Below, in pieces: positions 14,362 to 25,917 of a DNA stretch of 64,000 bases (positions are counted from its first letter, which is position 1; every line of letters begins with the position of its first letter). The DNA lies in the NCBI GenBank assembly GCA_001606155.1, contig LODT01000041.1:372001-436000 (forward strand). Reading direction: 5' to 3'. Source of the stretch: Tieghemostelium lacteum (Eukaryota; Evosea; Eumycetozoa; Dictyosteliales; Raperosteliaceae). Below the pieces are notes generated by a model. It worked only from the letters and a program-made list of their open reading frames with translations, searched no databases and was not told the DNA's origin. The position numbers and the translations under genes are program-made.

Positions 14362-15161
14362 CTAATTTTGTCCAATAAAGAATTTTAATAAACCATTCAT
14401 ATTACTTCTTAAACTGTCAGGTTCTCTCTGATAGAAATACATTAAAATTGCACTTGCAAACATAAACACTAAAACTTCACCATTTGGTATGAAAAATGCC
14501 ATTCCTCTTGCTGCTAACATTTTCCAAGCAATCTCTATTGACTATGTTATTGAATTAATAGTTAATGTTAATAAATAAATTACTGAAACAATACACTATG
14601 ACGATTACTAAAACTTACTTGATTAGAGCAATATAAAGCTAATTCTGATCTTCTACTCTTTCTCCTATTAAAAATATCAATTAATATTCATTTAAAAATA
14701 ATAGAGTAAAACTTATAAAGATACCAACTCTATTAATATTGATAATAAACCTGCAAAAAATCCACTTAGACCTGGAATCAATTTTAAATCCTTTCCAATT
14801 ATTGATCTGAATAAACATATACAGCCAGAAAATACACCTGCGTATGTACCTAAAAACACAGAAGATCTTAAAATCTCTGGTAAAGTTCTTGTAATCAAGA
14901 AATGCAATCTGCCATTGGGAGATTATATATCAGCATATTGTGAATATTTCCAAATGGTAGGGAATTATAGACAATCTCTTACCCTTTTCTTTTAAATATA
15001 AGTGCTGGAACCAAAAAAAGAGGTGCATATAATTTCAAACCTGCTAAAAATACAGCAAACCAAACTTGTGATGCCGATGTCGAACATGATGTTGACCATG
15101 GATGGTATTTAAGGCAAAGGTCTTTAAATGGTATTTGATTTGGTTTTGATAAAACTGTCAT
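14362..15161 (-). CDS. Short TMEM135-like membrane protein
   Basis: Four exons (15161..14983, 14908..14729, 14664..14619, 14541..14362) join in frame to give 194 residues. The N-terminus carries the Cys-rich TMEM135 signature (CLKYHPWSTSC), then GLKLYAPLFLVPALIFKRKG, RTLPEILRSS, a Gly-rich Tim17-like helix, and ILIERKSRRSELALY, which closely follows the animal TMEM135 order, ending with PNGEVLVFMFASAILMY. Animal TMEM135 is about 458 residues and acts in peroxisomal and mitochondrial dynamics; this protein corresponds to roughly half of it. The third intron uses a gttggt donor, chosen because it restores the conserved LIERKSRR. Organelle is inferred from the family. Confidence 0.78.
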
Positions 15162-15354
15162 TGAATGAAGCTTTGCAGGTGACACCTAGAAAATCAATAA
15201 TAAAATTTTAGCTAAAGAGACAACACAACACTTTTGTAATTCCCAAACAATAATATAAAAAATAAAAAAATAAAAAAATATGATTTTATAATTAGAATTG
15301 CAAACTAAACAATTTTTCAACACACCACTGTTACCAGATATTATTTTTATAAAA

Positions 15355-17321
15355 ATGTCATCGAATATGGCGAAGAGAGATCTAAATATTAGTAATAATG
15401 AAATAGAAAATAAAACTCAACAAGGACCATTGAACACAGAGGATTGGATAAAGTTAAAAAAGTTACAATTTTGGTCGATTATTGATAGCTTTAAAATCAA
15501 TTTTGTTCAGGAAAAGACTATACTTGTTATTGACAAGAAACTAGTTGGTTTATTCTCTTTGATTTTTACAATGGATCAGTTGAAAGAGAAAGGAATAAGA
15601 TCATTAAGTTATTTTGAAGAACAATTGTCACAGGTAGACGACACTAAACATATAATCTATCTTTGTAGACCTAGACTTGAACTGATACCTTTGTTGTCTA
15701 TACACATGAAATCTTATCAGAGTAGGAGTCAAATGTATCTAATGGCATTACCTAAACTCGAATTTAGTTTTAGTTACTTATTAGAAAAAGAAGGTTTGTT
15801 AGGTCTTCTGAAAACTGTTTCTTTTGATATTGGGTTCATTCCATATGACACTGATTTGTTGTCTTTGGAACTCACCGACTTCTACTCTAGATCTTTTGTA
15901 GAGAATGATAACTATCAAATTGAAACTATTGCACGATCTATTATACAATTAGAACAACTGTATGGACCATTTCAGAATATCATTGGGAAAGGTACAAAAT
16001 CAAAGTTGATTTGTGACTATCTTTTACCAGCACAAGATACTTTACCACCATTCGAAAGCTCACAAATGAAGACTCTCATTCTATTAGATAGGAATATTGA
16101 TGTACTCCCAATGCTTTTAACTCAACAAACTTATCAAGGTCTAATTGATGAAATATTCACGATATCTAGTGGTTGTTCTATAATGTTGGATGAGGATGAT
16201 CAAATTGATCAACAGCAACAACAACCACCAAGAACAAGAAAAGTAATTTTAGATAGTAAAGATATATTATTTTCAAATATAAAGAATTTTAATTTTTCAA
16301 CAATACCTGCAATGTTACATAACAATGCCTTATTATTAAATGATAACTATCAATCAATTAAACCAACCAATAACATGTCAATACCAGATTTAAAGAGATT
16401 AGTTTCAAAAATTCCTTCAATTCAAAGTCAAAAGGATGCAATCAATTTACGTTTGTATTATTTTATCTATAATTTTAAATTGACATTTATTAATTTAAAT
16501 TTATATATAAATAGACACAATAATATCAGAAAGATTACTTAAAACTGTAAAATTTGAAGATTTTCAAAATAGAATTCAATTTGAATATGGTATGTATTTA
16601 ATAGGTTCTATTATCATAAATTGTCACTAACTTTGATTAATTTGTAGAATGTTTATTATCGACTAGTGATGCCAATAACAAATCTTTAGAATATATACAA
16701 AATATGATAATTAGAAGGAAACCAATGTACCAAATACTCAGATTAATTTGTATTTATTGTTTGACATTTGGTATGAGCGCTAAAGTATATCAGAGCATGA
16801 TTAAGGATTTTATACATGTTTATGAATATGAAAGTGTACCTATATTATTGAGGTTGGAGAAAAGTGGTTTAATAGGTCCAAAAGAAACTCTAGCACTCTA
16901 TAATAACTATCAAATTCTTAGAAAACAGTTTAAACTGACCAACAACTCATTTGATCAGAATAATAATAATGTTACAAGTCAAAGTCCGAATACTGATGAT
17001 GTCACCTATTCTGGATATGTTCCATCAATAACTAGAATAATTGAACGTGGTCAACAACAAAGACAAACAGAATGGAAAAATATACTAGAATCTAAACTAT
17101 TGCCAATTAACAATTCACCTTATTTTCAATATAATCTAAAATCCACAGCAAAGTATAATGAAAACTCATCGACTGTCATATTCTTTGTAGGAGGTGTGAG
17201 TTATTCAGAATTGGCTTCTCTAAGACATCTAAAGAATATCTATGGAAAAGGTGTTGGTTATGATTTCCTTTTTGCAACTACTAATATTGCAAATAGTACA
17301 AGTTTTTTAATGAATATTTAA
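15355..17321 (+). CDS. vps33: Vps33 homologue, Sec1/Munc18-family subunit of HOPS/CORVET
   Basis: Exons 15355..16450, 16515..16589 and 16648..17321 join in phase to 614 residues, the usual Vps33 size. Recognisable Sec1/Munc18 blocks include KTILVIDKKLVGLFSLI, HIIYLCRPRLELI, the MKTLILLDRNIDVLPMLLTQQTYQGLIDEIF core and the C-terminal VIFFVGGVSYSELASLRHL. Vps33 clasps SNAREs during endosome-lysosome and vacuole fusion within HOPS and CORVET. A poly-Gln run near residue 285 and an Asn-rich stretch near residue 485 are typical local inserts. The start is the ATG after an A-rich leader at 15355. Confidence 0.92.
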
Positions 17322-17443
17322 ATATTTTATTTATTACCAAGTTTTTTTTTGTTATTAAAATTAAATATCTAAAATATCTTTGATACAATCTTTATATTTT
17401 AAAATTTCTCTTCCATTTTCAAATTTATTATATTTTTTTGATA

Positions 17444-17625
17444 ATGTCAAGAGTAACAGTACCGTAGGTAGTTTTTATTATTACAAAATGTGAATTTAAA
17501 GTTAATTTAAAATACAAATTTAAAGACAGATTTCAGGAGGTCCAAGAGTTAAAGTATTAAATGAAAGAAATGGTGGCCCAAGGGCTCCCAGCACATTTAC
17601 TAAACCAGCAACATTTAGATCTTAA
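17444..17625 (+). CDS. Putative very small spliced gene, function unknown
   Basis: ATG at 17444 begins MSR(VT), followed by an intron of about 70-75 nt and a second exon (17530..17625) reading ISGGPRVKVLNERNGG, then PRAPSTFTKPATFRS and TAA. The exon-2 frame is open, basic and compositionally unlike the AT-rich flanks. Two donors (17453 or 17459) give the same downstream frame. The product would be about 35-37 residues. I do not recognise it. It sits downstream of Vps33 and upstream of a convergent LRR gene, with its own T-rich leader. Confidence 0.4.
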
Positions 17626-17659
17626 ACCTTTTTTTTTTAATGAATTTACAACAATAAAA

Positions 17660-19354
17660 TTAATTTGATCTGATTGAATAGGATGATAGAATTTCTGTTA
17701 TCAATGGTTCAGGATTAGTTGTAATATTCAGATAGTAGAGATTTACATAGTTTTTTTTGATTAGATCATTAAAGAGTTTTTTATGGATATCAGAATCTAA
17801 TAGTTGTTCTTCAGGTGGATAATAGGGAGGTGGTAATTTTAGTATATTGATTAGTGAGTTGGTATTTAGAATAGTTTCTATGGATTTTAGGTAACTTATA
17901 GGTGTGCAATATGGTTTCATGTAGGTACCAGAATTGGATAGTTTTAGATTAGTTAGATATTGGCATTTTCCAAGTACAGGTGCGATATCTAGAACTGAAA
18001 CATCAGTGAATTCTACTTTATATTTAGTGATAGTTGGGTGATTTAGTTTAAGGAACCGTTTTAATTGTTTACCACTTTGGTTATGGATGGATAGTGATGT
18101 AAGATTGGTATTGGATTTCAAAGCCTCTAAGAATGCGTTGGTATTGTGATGTTCTACTTTTAGAATCTTTAATGATGGTGGATTGGCTAAAATAATCTCA
18201 CAGAGATTATTATCGTATCGGAAGTATTCAGTTAGAGTCAGTTTAGTTAGATTCGATAAATGAAATGTCTTTATACTCTGAAAGATATTGTCATGATCAA
18301 GTGTTGGTAATATCAATTTTGTCAAACCACTTTTATCACACCACATCTCGTGTATACTGAACCCATGAATATCTGTAAATGAGTTTTTCTCAAGGTCTAG
18401 TATCTTCAATGTGTTATTGAATAGTGGTGGATTATCTTTAAGAGCACAAGAGAATCCTGTAAATTTAAATTCCTCTAATACCTTATTTTCATTTAACAAA
18501 TTTACCAATAAGGTACTTGTCAGAGTATAATCATATTTTGTTATGGAGTCTATTAATGAGAGGCTCTTGATTGTCTTATTCTGAGAAATTAGCTCAAAGA
18601 ATGGTACAGTTCCATTTTGAATTGATATTTCATTTTTTCTATCAATACAATTGACCTTATTCAGGTTTAGTGATTGTATATTTGAAGTTATTAAAAGTTC
18701 ACAAAGTGAATCAAAATAAATTCTTATATTCTGCATTTCAATATTTATAATAGATTTTATCTTTGAGAATGATTCTATACCACCTACAAAAGATGATCTA
18801 TCAGAATGTACTTTTAATGTCTTTAAATTACTTTTTGGTGTGTTGGTAAGAAATTTATCAAGCGTTTTTGAAATATCAAATTGAAAGTCATGATAATTTG
18901 ATGATCTATAGGCAATAGACAGATATTCTAGAGTATGAAAGATAGTAGCATATTTATATTCATTTAGTTTTGGAATTGAATGAGTGTCCGTTTTAATTGA
19001 CAGTTTTTTTAGGTTTTTAAATTGTAGTATTCTTATTGGTGAATTGTGTTGTAGGTTGTAGTGAAGAGTGGTAACACAATCTAATAGTTTATCATGAACA
19101 TCCTTATCATATTCTTTTGATAATAGATTTAAATCTATATTACATTTTATACCCAATTTTATAGATTTACTTGCAACAGTCTCATCTAAATGAAACGATG
19201 AACTTATATCAATAGTTGGTAATATTTTATCTTTCCAAGTGTGATTAACTAATCTAATTATACACAATAAGTTATCATAACCTTTTGGGTTATGTTGAAT
19301 ATTATATAAAATTAAATATTCTAAAATTGATTTATATAAATAATTTGGGAACAT
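17660..19354 (-). CDS. Dictyostelid F-box-like / leucine-rich repeat protein
   Basis: A single open exon of 564 residues beginning MFPNYLYKSILEYLILYNI. The first ~60 residues look like a degenerate F-box (RLVNHTWKDKILPT). The rest is irregular LRR sequence (LKTLKVHSD, IQSLNLNKV, IKSLSLIDS, LTKLILPTL, LTSLSIHNQ). Dictyostelid genomes carry many such single-exon F-box/LRR-like genes of unknown function; substrate-adaptor roles in ubiquitin ligases are assumed but not shown. A similar protein lies at 40715..42706. No catalytic residues are visible. Confidence 0.7.
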   Translation of the reverse strand: MFPNYLYKSILEYLILYNIQHNPKGYDNLLCIIRLVNHTWKDKILPTIDISSSFHLDETVASKSIKLGIKCNIDLNLLSKEYDKDVHDKLLDCVTTLHYNLQHNSPIRILQFKNLKKLSIKTDTHSIPKLNEYKYATIFHTLEYLSIAYRSSNYHDFQFDISKTLDKFLTNTPKSNLKTLKVHSDRSSFVGGIESFSKIKSIINIEMQNIRIYFDSLCELLITSNIQSLNLNKVNCIDRKNEISIQNGTVPFFELISQNKTIKSLSLIDSITKYDYTLTSTLLVNLLNENKVLEEFKFTGFSCALKDNPPLFNNTLKILDLEKNSFTDIHGFSIHEMWCDKSGLTKLILPTLDHDNIFQSIKTFHLSNLTKLTLTEYFRYDNNLCEIILANPPSLKILKVEHHNTNAFLEALKSNTNLTSLSIHNQSGKQLKRFLKLNHPTITKYKVEFTDVSVLDIAPVLGKCQYLTNLKLSNSGTYMKPYCTPISYLKSIETILNTNSLINILKLPPPYYPPEEQLLDSDIHKKLFNDLIKKNYVNLYYLNITTNPEPLITEILSSYSIRSN

Positions 19355-19465
19355 CAAATATAAACAAAATAAAAATTAATTTGTAAAAAATGACAACAAA
19401 TAGAAGGGTTTTTCTAAATATCTAACCTTTTTTAAACATTTCAATAAATAAACATAATATTAAAT

Positions 19466-22300
19466 TTATTCATCTAGATTTGGTTGATCATTTAATAGGC
19501 CCATTAAAACTTTTCTCTTTTCAGTTAAAATTTGTTCAGTTGCCTTAGCTTCCTCATCCATTTCAGTTTTCTTTTTGTTGTATTTGTTCTCTAATTGGGA
19601 GAGTTTCTTTTTGTGATCTTCCATTATAGACTCTTTAAGTTCCTTTTCCTCTTTGAGGAAATCCTTTTCGATTCTCTTTAGATCTTTCTGAATGCTAGAT
19701 TGTATCTGGTTTTGTTCTTGTTGATGCTCCATTGATTTCAGGTGAAGTGCCTCTTCTTCCTCTTTAATTAGACGTTCAAGAATCTCAACTTGTCTCTGAT
19801 TGAGTTCAGCTTCTGATTGCTCTTGTATAATCTCATATTCCATACGTTCGAGATCATTGGTTATCTTCTTCAACTCTAGTTGTTTTTCAAGTTTATCCTC
19901 TTCATCTTGACTGGCTTGTTTGTACATTAATTTAATTTCCTCTTCTAATTTCTTTGATTTACTAGCATCTTGATCTTTCAAAGTCAGAGATTCCTCATAA
20001 CGATTCTTTAGATCAGCCAATTGTTTCTCTCTTTGAACCTTAGCATCCTCCAATTGTTCAAGCTCCTCTTTTTTGTTTTGCAAATCTTGATTAGTTTTAT
20101 TTGCTTTTGCCTCCAATTCCATTTTGGCATATTCCATTGTCTTCACCTGACTCTTTAGTTTCTCTTGAAGACCTTCAACATTTTGTTGAATTTCAATTTG
20201 AAAGTCAGTTTCCATAGCTGATCTCTTTGACATGATATCAACAATTTCTTTGTCATATTCATTACTAGCCTTTTTCATTGTAATCTTTTGGTCCAATAAC
20301 GATTCATTCTGCAGTCTGGTAGCTTTTAGTTTCTTTTCAGACTCCTCAAGAGAGTCTTGAATTGACTGCTTCTTTGATTCTGCAAATTGTTTCTTTTGAA
20401 TCTCATCAGAGAGTTGAGATTTAATATGCTTAGTATCATTCTCCAATTTTGATTTTATCTTATCTTTATTGGATTTTGATCTGTTTTCAGAAGCTAGGAA
20501 CTGCTTAGCTTGGTTTAATTGGTCATCTAAAGATCTCTTTGCTTTACCAGTTTCTTTCTTTTCTTTTCTCTCTTCTTCTAATAGCTGCAATAGATCTTTA
20601 TCCTTTGAGAGTAACTGTAATCTTTCTCTCTCCAAACTTGCCTTCTTATCAGCCTCTTTCAACAAAGACTCAGCAGTCTCCGACTGTTTCTTTTCCAAAT
20701 TTTTTTTAGAATCTTCCAATTTTTTTAAAATGGAGGAATGTTTTTTAGCCAATCTATCTTGAGAACTTTGTTGCTTTTCCTGATGGTACTGAAGTAGTTT
20801 CTCAGTTCTTTTCTTTTCATCTACAATATCATCTTCAACTGAATCTACTTTTAACTCCAATTCCCTGTTTTGGAATTTCAAATCCCTTACACGAACTCTC
20901 TCGACTTCATAAGTCTCTCTACGATCATCCAACTCATTCTGAACAATTCTCTTATCTTTCTCTGCATTAATCTTGGCAATAGCCTCCACTTCTCTCTCTT
21001 GACGAAGTTTTTCCTTTTCTCTCTCAATTTCCTTTTTGGTCTTATCACGTAGGTTATAGGTCTTGGTCTCCTCTTCCAAAGACATTAGAGACTTCTTTAG
21101 TGTAGCTGACAACTTCTCCTTAGTCTTCTGCAAATCAGCCTTTTCTTTTTGTTCCGATTCCAAATCTCTTTTGATTTGGTTCACTTGAGTTTGCAATTGT
21201 TTTTTATTCTTCAAAAGATCTTCTTTTATAAGTTCTTGACCATTGATATCCATTTCCATAACCTCCTTCTTCAACGAGGCATTATACAACTCCTCTCTGA
21301 GTTTCTTCATTTCCTCACGCTGTTGAATTTCCACTTGACTCTTTGTCTCCTTCACCCTCTTTTTCTCCGCCTCCAAAGCCTCTCTTCCTTTTTGTTCATC
21401 TATAAGTTTATTTTTCAACTGTTGGATTTCAAGTTCATACTGAGCTTTCTTCTTCAAAAGATCCTCTTTAGCCTGCTTCTCTTTCTCCAATCTCAACTTT
21501 AAATCCTCTTTCTCTTTGGTATTGGATTTTGAAGCCAATTCAATTTTTTTCTGAAGGTCTTGAATTTGTTTTTCATATTGTTCTTTTTCTTTTTCAATTC
21601 GATTTTTGAGATCCAATTCCTTCTTTTCAATCTCCTCACGGAATCTCTTAGATGCCGACTCATTCTCATTGAGTTCACTCTCTAGATTCTGAATCATAGA
21701 CTCCAAATCATTCAATTTCTGTTTAGTCTGAGTACTAAGTGTCTTGGTTTTCTCCACTGCCTTATTACTCTCATTGAATGACTTTATCTTATTATTCAAT
21801 GCCTCTATTTCCTTATCCATTGACTGTAAAGACCAATTTGCATTATCACCAGTTACCCCACCACTCTTTGGATTAGCACCATCATCATCAGGTACCTGAT
21901 CAATATTACTAAGTAACTCCTTTAACTTTGCATCAATTTGGTCATTTTCCAAAATCTTTTGATAGTGATGATAAAAACATGAAATATAAGTTTCTACACC
22001 CAATTTTTCAGGTGCTTGTGTGGATTTAAATTGATCAATATCTAATAGTCTACCAATACCTCTATCTTCTGCTGTTGAAAAAGAGAATTCAATTCTCTCT
22101 AATGGATCTTTATATTTCTGTAGAGTCTGTTCAAAGTCAAATGCATTTGGATATACAGTATTTACAATTGCCAAAAATCCAGTACCATCTTTCCACGATT
22201 CCGAAAAATCTTTAATCTCTGTAACTTGATTTCCATATTTTTTAGTTACATCTTGACACCATTTTAATAGATTTTCCTTATTTTTTGATGTTGGTGACAT
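19466..22300 (-). CDS. Calponin-homology domain protein with a long coiled coil
   Basis: A 944-residue single exon starting at the first ATG (MSPTSKNKENLLKW). Residues ~8-115 form one CH domain (LLKWCQDVTKKY, DFSESWKDGTGFLAIV, DPLERIEFSFSTAEDRGIGRLLD). From about residue 160 to the end it is almost unbroken Glu/Lys/Gln-rich heptad coiled coil. A single CH domain plus rod suggests an actin- or microtubule-associated dimeric linker, comparable in layout to cortexillin or interaptin but not clearly orthologous to either. No C-terminal globular domain is present; the protein ends in LNDQPNLDE. Confidence 0.75.
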   Translation of the reverse strand: MSPTSKNKENLLKWCQDVTKKYGNQVTEIKDFSESWKDGTGFLAIVNTVYPNAFDFEQTLQKYKDPLERIEFSFSTAEDRGIGRLLDIDQFKSTQAPEKLGVETYISCFYHHYQKILENDQIDAKLKELLSNIDQVPDDDGANPKSGGVTGDNANWSLQSMDKEIEALNNKIKSFNESNKAVEKTKTLSTQTKQKLNDLESMIQNLESELNENESASKRFREEIEKKELDLKNRIEKEKEQYEKQIQDLQKKIELASKSNTKEKEDLKLRLEKEKQAKEDLLKKKAQYELEIQQLKNKLIDEQKGREALEAEKKRVKETKSQVEIQQREEMKKLREELYNASLKKEVMEMDINGQELIKEDLLKNKKQLQTQVNQIKRDLESEQKEKADLQKTKEKLSATLKKSLMSLEEETKTYNLRDKTKKEIEREKEKLRQEREVEAIAKINAEKDKRIVQNELDDRRETYEVERVRVRDLKFQNRELELKVDSVEDDIVDEKKRTEKLLQYHQEKQQSSQDRLAKKHSSILKKLEDSKKNLEKKQSETAESLLKEADKKASLERERLQLLSKDKDLLQLLEEERKEKKETGKAKRSLDDQLNQAKQFLASENRSKSNKDKIKSKLENDTKHIKSQLSDEIQKKQFAESKKQSIQDSLEESEKKLKATRLQNESLLDQKITMKKASNEYDKEIVDIMSKRSAMETDFQIEIQQNVEGLQEKLKSQVKTMEYAKMELEAKANKTNQDLQNKKEELEQLEDAKVQREKQLADLKNRYEESLTLKDQDASKSKKLEEEIKLMYKQASQDEEDKLEKQLELKKITNDLERMEYEIIQEQSEAELNQRQVEILERLIKEEEEALHLKSMEHQQEQNQIQSSIQKDLKRIEKDFLKEEKELKESIMEDHKKKLSQLENKYNKKKTEMDEEAKATEQILTEKRKVLMGLLNDQPNLDE

Positions 22301-22708
22301 ATCTGTAATTATTACCAAACTCTTTTGTTATTGATCTTAACAATAATTTCTAATATATTTTAATAATACAATTGTTTTAAAAAAAAAACAAATAAGTGTA
22401 TATGTACTAAAGTTTTTTTTTTGAATATCTACAAATTTAATGATAAAATTATAATAATACACCTATCTTTATAACATCACAAAAATGTAAACTTTTTTGG
22501 GTTTGTAATTGTGTGTTTATTAGATACAAATAAAAATAAAAAAAAAAAAATGATGAAAAAATTTTTAAAAAAATTGTAATTCGTTGATCAGTTTTGGGGT
22601 AGTGAGCAATCAGAAGAAAATGAAGAAATACTATAGTTGAAGTAATACAATTATTATGTTTTATTTGATGAATTTATTGTAATAGGACAAGATACATGGA
22701 TATTTTTA
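22301..22708. promoter_or_regulatory. Upstream region of the CH-domain gene
   Basis: 408 bp between the CH-protein start and the 3' end of the RapGAP-CNH gene. Homopolymer T and A runs near 22378-22420 and 22540-22570 are the only structure. It probably holds the promoter of the minus-strand CH gene. Confidence 0.35.
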
Positions 22709-25679
22709 TTACTTTGATAAATCATGGATGGTTAGGAGTGAAAGATCTTTTGGAGGTGATGTTGCAACTGAAATACTTGGGCTTGAAGGTGGAGAAAATA
22801 CAGGATTTTGATTTAGATTTTGTCTAATTCTAATGATTCTTGAAACTCCTTTACTACTAGAGGCAACAAAGATATTACCACCATTTTCATGTGACATGTT
22901 AATATCATTAAATATGGAAAATGTAGAAAATGAATTGTTATCTGATGATGATGAGGAATGATTATCAACAGTTTCATCATGACTGTTAGTTAATTGGGAT
23001 GGACTATCACTACCAGTTGTATTCAAAGAACTAATTGCTATATTACTACTACTGTGATTGATGTTCAGACCATTTACTTGATTTTCAAAATTTAGAATTC
23101 CAGAGATTCCACTGTTGCCTTGAGCAGCACTGTTATTCTCTTCAATGGTATTTACATCGGATGGCAGTGATTGTATGATATTACCATTTAATAATGATCT
23201 TACTTCAATGAGAGGTCCAGAGATACCTAAAATGTATGAAGGAACCAGTGCTAAAGATGATGGTGTTGATCCCCATTTAAGTTCATAGCTTCTAGTTTTG
23301 TTTCCTTTTTCATCTACAAAGATACCAATGTTATTAAAACATAATAAAATCTCAGAATCCAATTGAAGTGCTTTTACAGGTTCAGAATTTGGTTTCTTGT
23401 AGAGTTCCTTTATGGTTTGAGTAAAGATATCAACTAATAGGAACTCTTTTGCAACACCTATGCAAATCATTCCAGGTGCAACTGGACATAGTGCTTTGAT
23501 ATTTTCATTTACAGGTAGATCTCTGTTCTTTTGGAACTCACCTTTATTCCATTCATAGAGATTCAATGTCTTCTTTATAGCAACATATAGTAATGTAATA
23601 TCAGTTTCATTGGCATTCTGAGCATCAGCTTTAGTGAAACCATAGACATTACAACCTTTAGTGCCATTAATAAACTTTGGTTTTGGTTCATCAACAATCA
23701 TCATAGAAGATCTAACTGACTGATGTGTAGGTGAATTACCTCCATTAGATCCACTTAATTGACTCAAAATAGAATTAGATGGTGGAGATGATGGTACTGA
23801 TCCATTATTATTAATATTACTATTACCGTTATTACTATTATAATTACTACTATTATTACCTTGCGAATATTGTGAAATTTTAAAACAATTCATTACTTGA
23901 TCCATACTATAATAAAACAATCCTTTGGGAGTTAATACCAATAGAACACCTAAAGGTTTAATTACAGTGATTCTATTGATATCTTTAAGTTGAATAACTT
24001 TTTGAAATATACTTTCATTAGTTATTATATTTGATTTTAATACATAAATTGATTCCTCTGTTGCTACAACTAATGTTGATCTGATATCATCCGTTTCAAA
24101 GATATCCAAACAAACAATTTTTTCACTTAAATTCTTTGAAAATAAAATTTCTGTATCAAATAACTAAATTATTTGAAAATTAGTAACTCTATTACTCTGT
24201 AAACTTGAATATTTATATATAAAATTATTACTTACATTTCCTTTATATTTTATAAATGAAGAGCTGTATTTAATTTGTTCTTTGGCTTTTAATTCCTTTC
24301 CCTTGTTAATATGGGAAATGGAATTTGATCTACGTTTTGTTACAAATGAAGTTAGAGAGGCTGTTGAAGGTGCTTGATGTCTCTGATATATCAATTCCAA
24401 CTGAGCTTTAAATGTTCTTTTAAGTTTACTAGTGAATGATGGTGCACTTTGAAGAGCAGCTCTCTGTGCATTCACCAATTTGGTGATAAAAAAATCTGTA
24501 AATGCCTCTGTTTTTGGGAAGAGTGATGGGTTTGGTAGTTTAGGTCCAAATCTTGCAATACTGTTTTTGACTGCAAATTCAAGGTGATAGTTATCTCCAT
24601 CAGGTCTGATAACTGCAAAAATGTGGTTGAAATTACTATTGACAGTTGAAGGATCCCAAGGGATGATATCATCCTCACCATCATAGAAAATAACAATGAC
24701 AATATCGTTACCTATATGTCTCTTTCTTTCAATTTGTTGAGTGTCGCCTGGTGTATAAGGTAGCATGGTTGATACATGAAACATAATTTCATAACCCTTG
24801 TGTTTGGTATACAGGGAATGACTACCAGTTGTGTTATTTACTACATCTAATCCACCTCTGTATCCCTTAAATGACCGTAATTCCACACGTTCACCTAATA
24901 GATTCAAAAACTCATTCCATTTCTCTGAGCCTTGTTGATTGTTATAGAATTGATCTTCAGTTGCCTGACCAGGTGTTGCTAAAAGTATACCAAATTTGTA
25001 GTTTAACTCAGTTTGACTGGCTTCTAAATCTTTGAAATCCTGTAGAATCTCAAGACTGTCAATTTCCTTCATTTTTTTAATTGACAATTTTGGGGCGGTT
25101 CTTTTTATAATTTCATTAGGTGTCATTGAAGATTGTTTTTGTTTCAACTGAATCCACTGTCTTTCAATACCCTCACTAGTCCACACAATAGTCTTATAAG
25201 AGATATCACCGTAATCTGACTCCTCTTTGATTATAGAGGCACCAAATACCGAACCACTATCATCAACACCCAAATAGTTACTGTGTGATTTTCCAAGAAA
25301 GTAGTTGTAATACCACAATACACATTCTTCTGGATTCTCTACTGCGGGAGTCTCGAAATCCAAGCTCCCGCTACTGCTATACTGTATTCCCATTCCAATG
25401 TGTTGTTGTTGTAGTATTAAATGATTTTGCATGGACTGTTGTAGTTTATCTTGTGATGATTGTGATAGTGCCTGTGCAAACATTTGCTGTTGTTGAATTA
25501 CTTCATCAATTCCATTTTCCACCTTCCAATTTACTGATCCCTTAATTAGTCCTTTTAAAACCTATTTTTGTTTTTTTTTTAATAATTTCCAATTATTCAA
25601 TGAATTAAGAAATTTGTAAAAAATCAAATTAATAAATAATCTTGTAATTGCCAATTATGATAAAATATATTTTTACCAT
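22709..25679 (-). CDS. RapGAP-CNH protein (GARNL3-like Rap GTPase-activating protein)
   Basis: The main exons are 25561..24236 and 24163..22709; both are in phase 0. The most upstream ATG that fits is an ATG-only exon at 25679..25677 followed by gtaaaa, giving 927 residues; this start is the weakest part. Residues ~170-380 are a RapGAP domain (FGILLATPGQ, HKGYEIMFHVSTMLP, and the Asn-thumb helix RKRHIGNDIVIVIF). After the second join a CNH domain begins (LDIFETDDIRSTLVVATEESIYVL). RapGAP followed by CNH is the GARNL3 order. It should stimulate GTP hydrolysis on Rap, which controls adhesion and cytoskeleton in amoebae. Asn/Ser-rich inserts interrupt the CNH part. Confidence 0.85.
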
Positions 25680-25917
25680 TTATAATTATTGAATCTTTTT
25701 ATTTCTAATATTACAAAATAGGTAGTAAATCAAAATTTACTCTTACCTGTTGATAATACAAATGTAAAAAAAAAAAAAAAAACAAAATTTTGGGTTATTT
25801 TTTGATTGTTGATCAAAATTTTAAAATAATTGATTTATTGACAATTGTCAAACCGAACAACTGAGTTTTTTCGTGGTTTGAAAAAAAAAAAAATCTAATT
25901 TTGTAAACTTGTTATAA

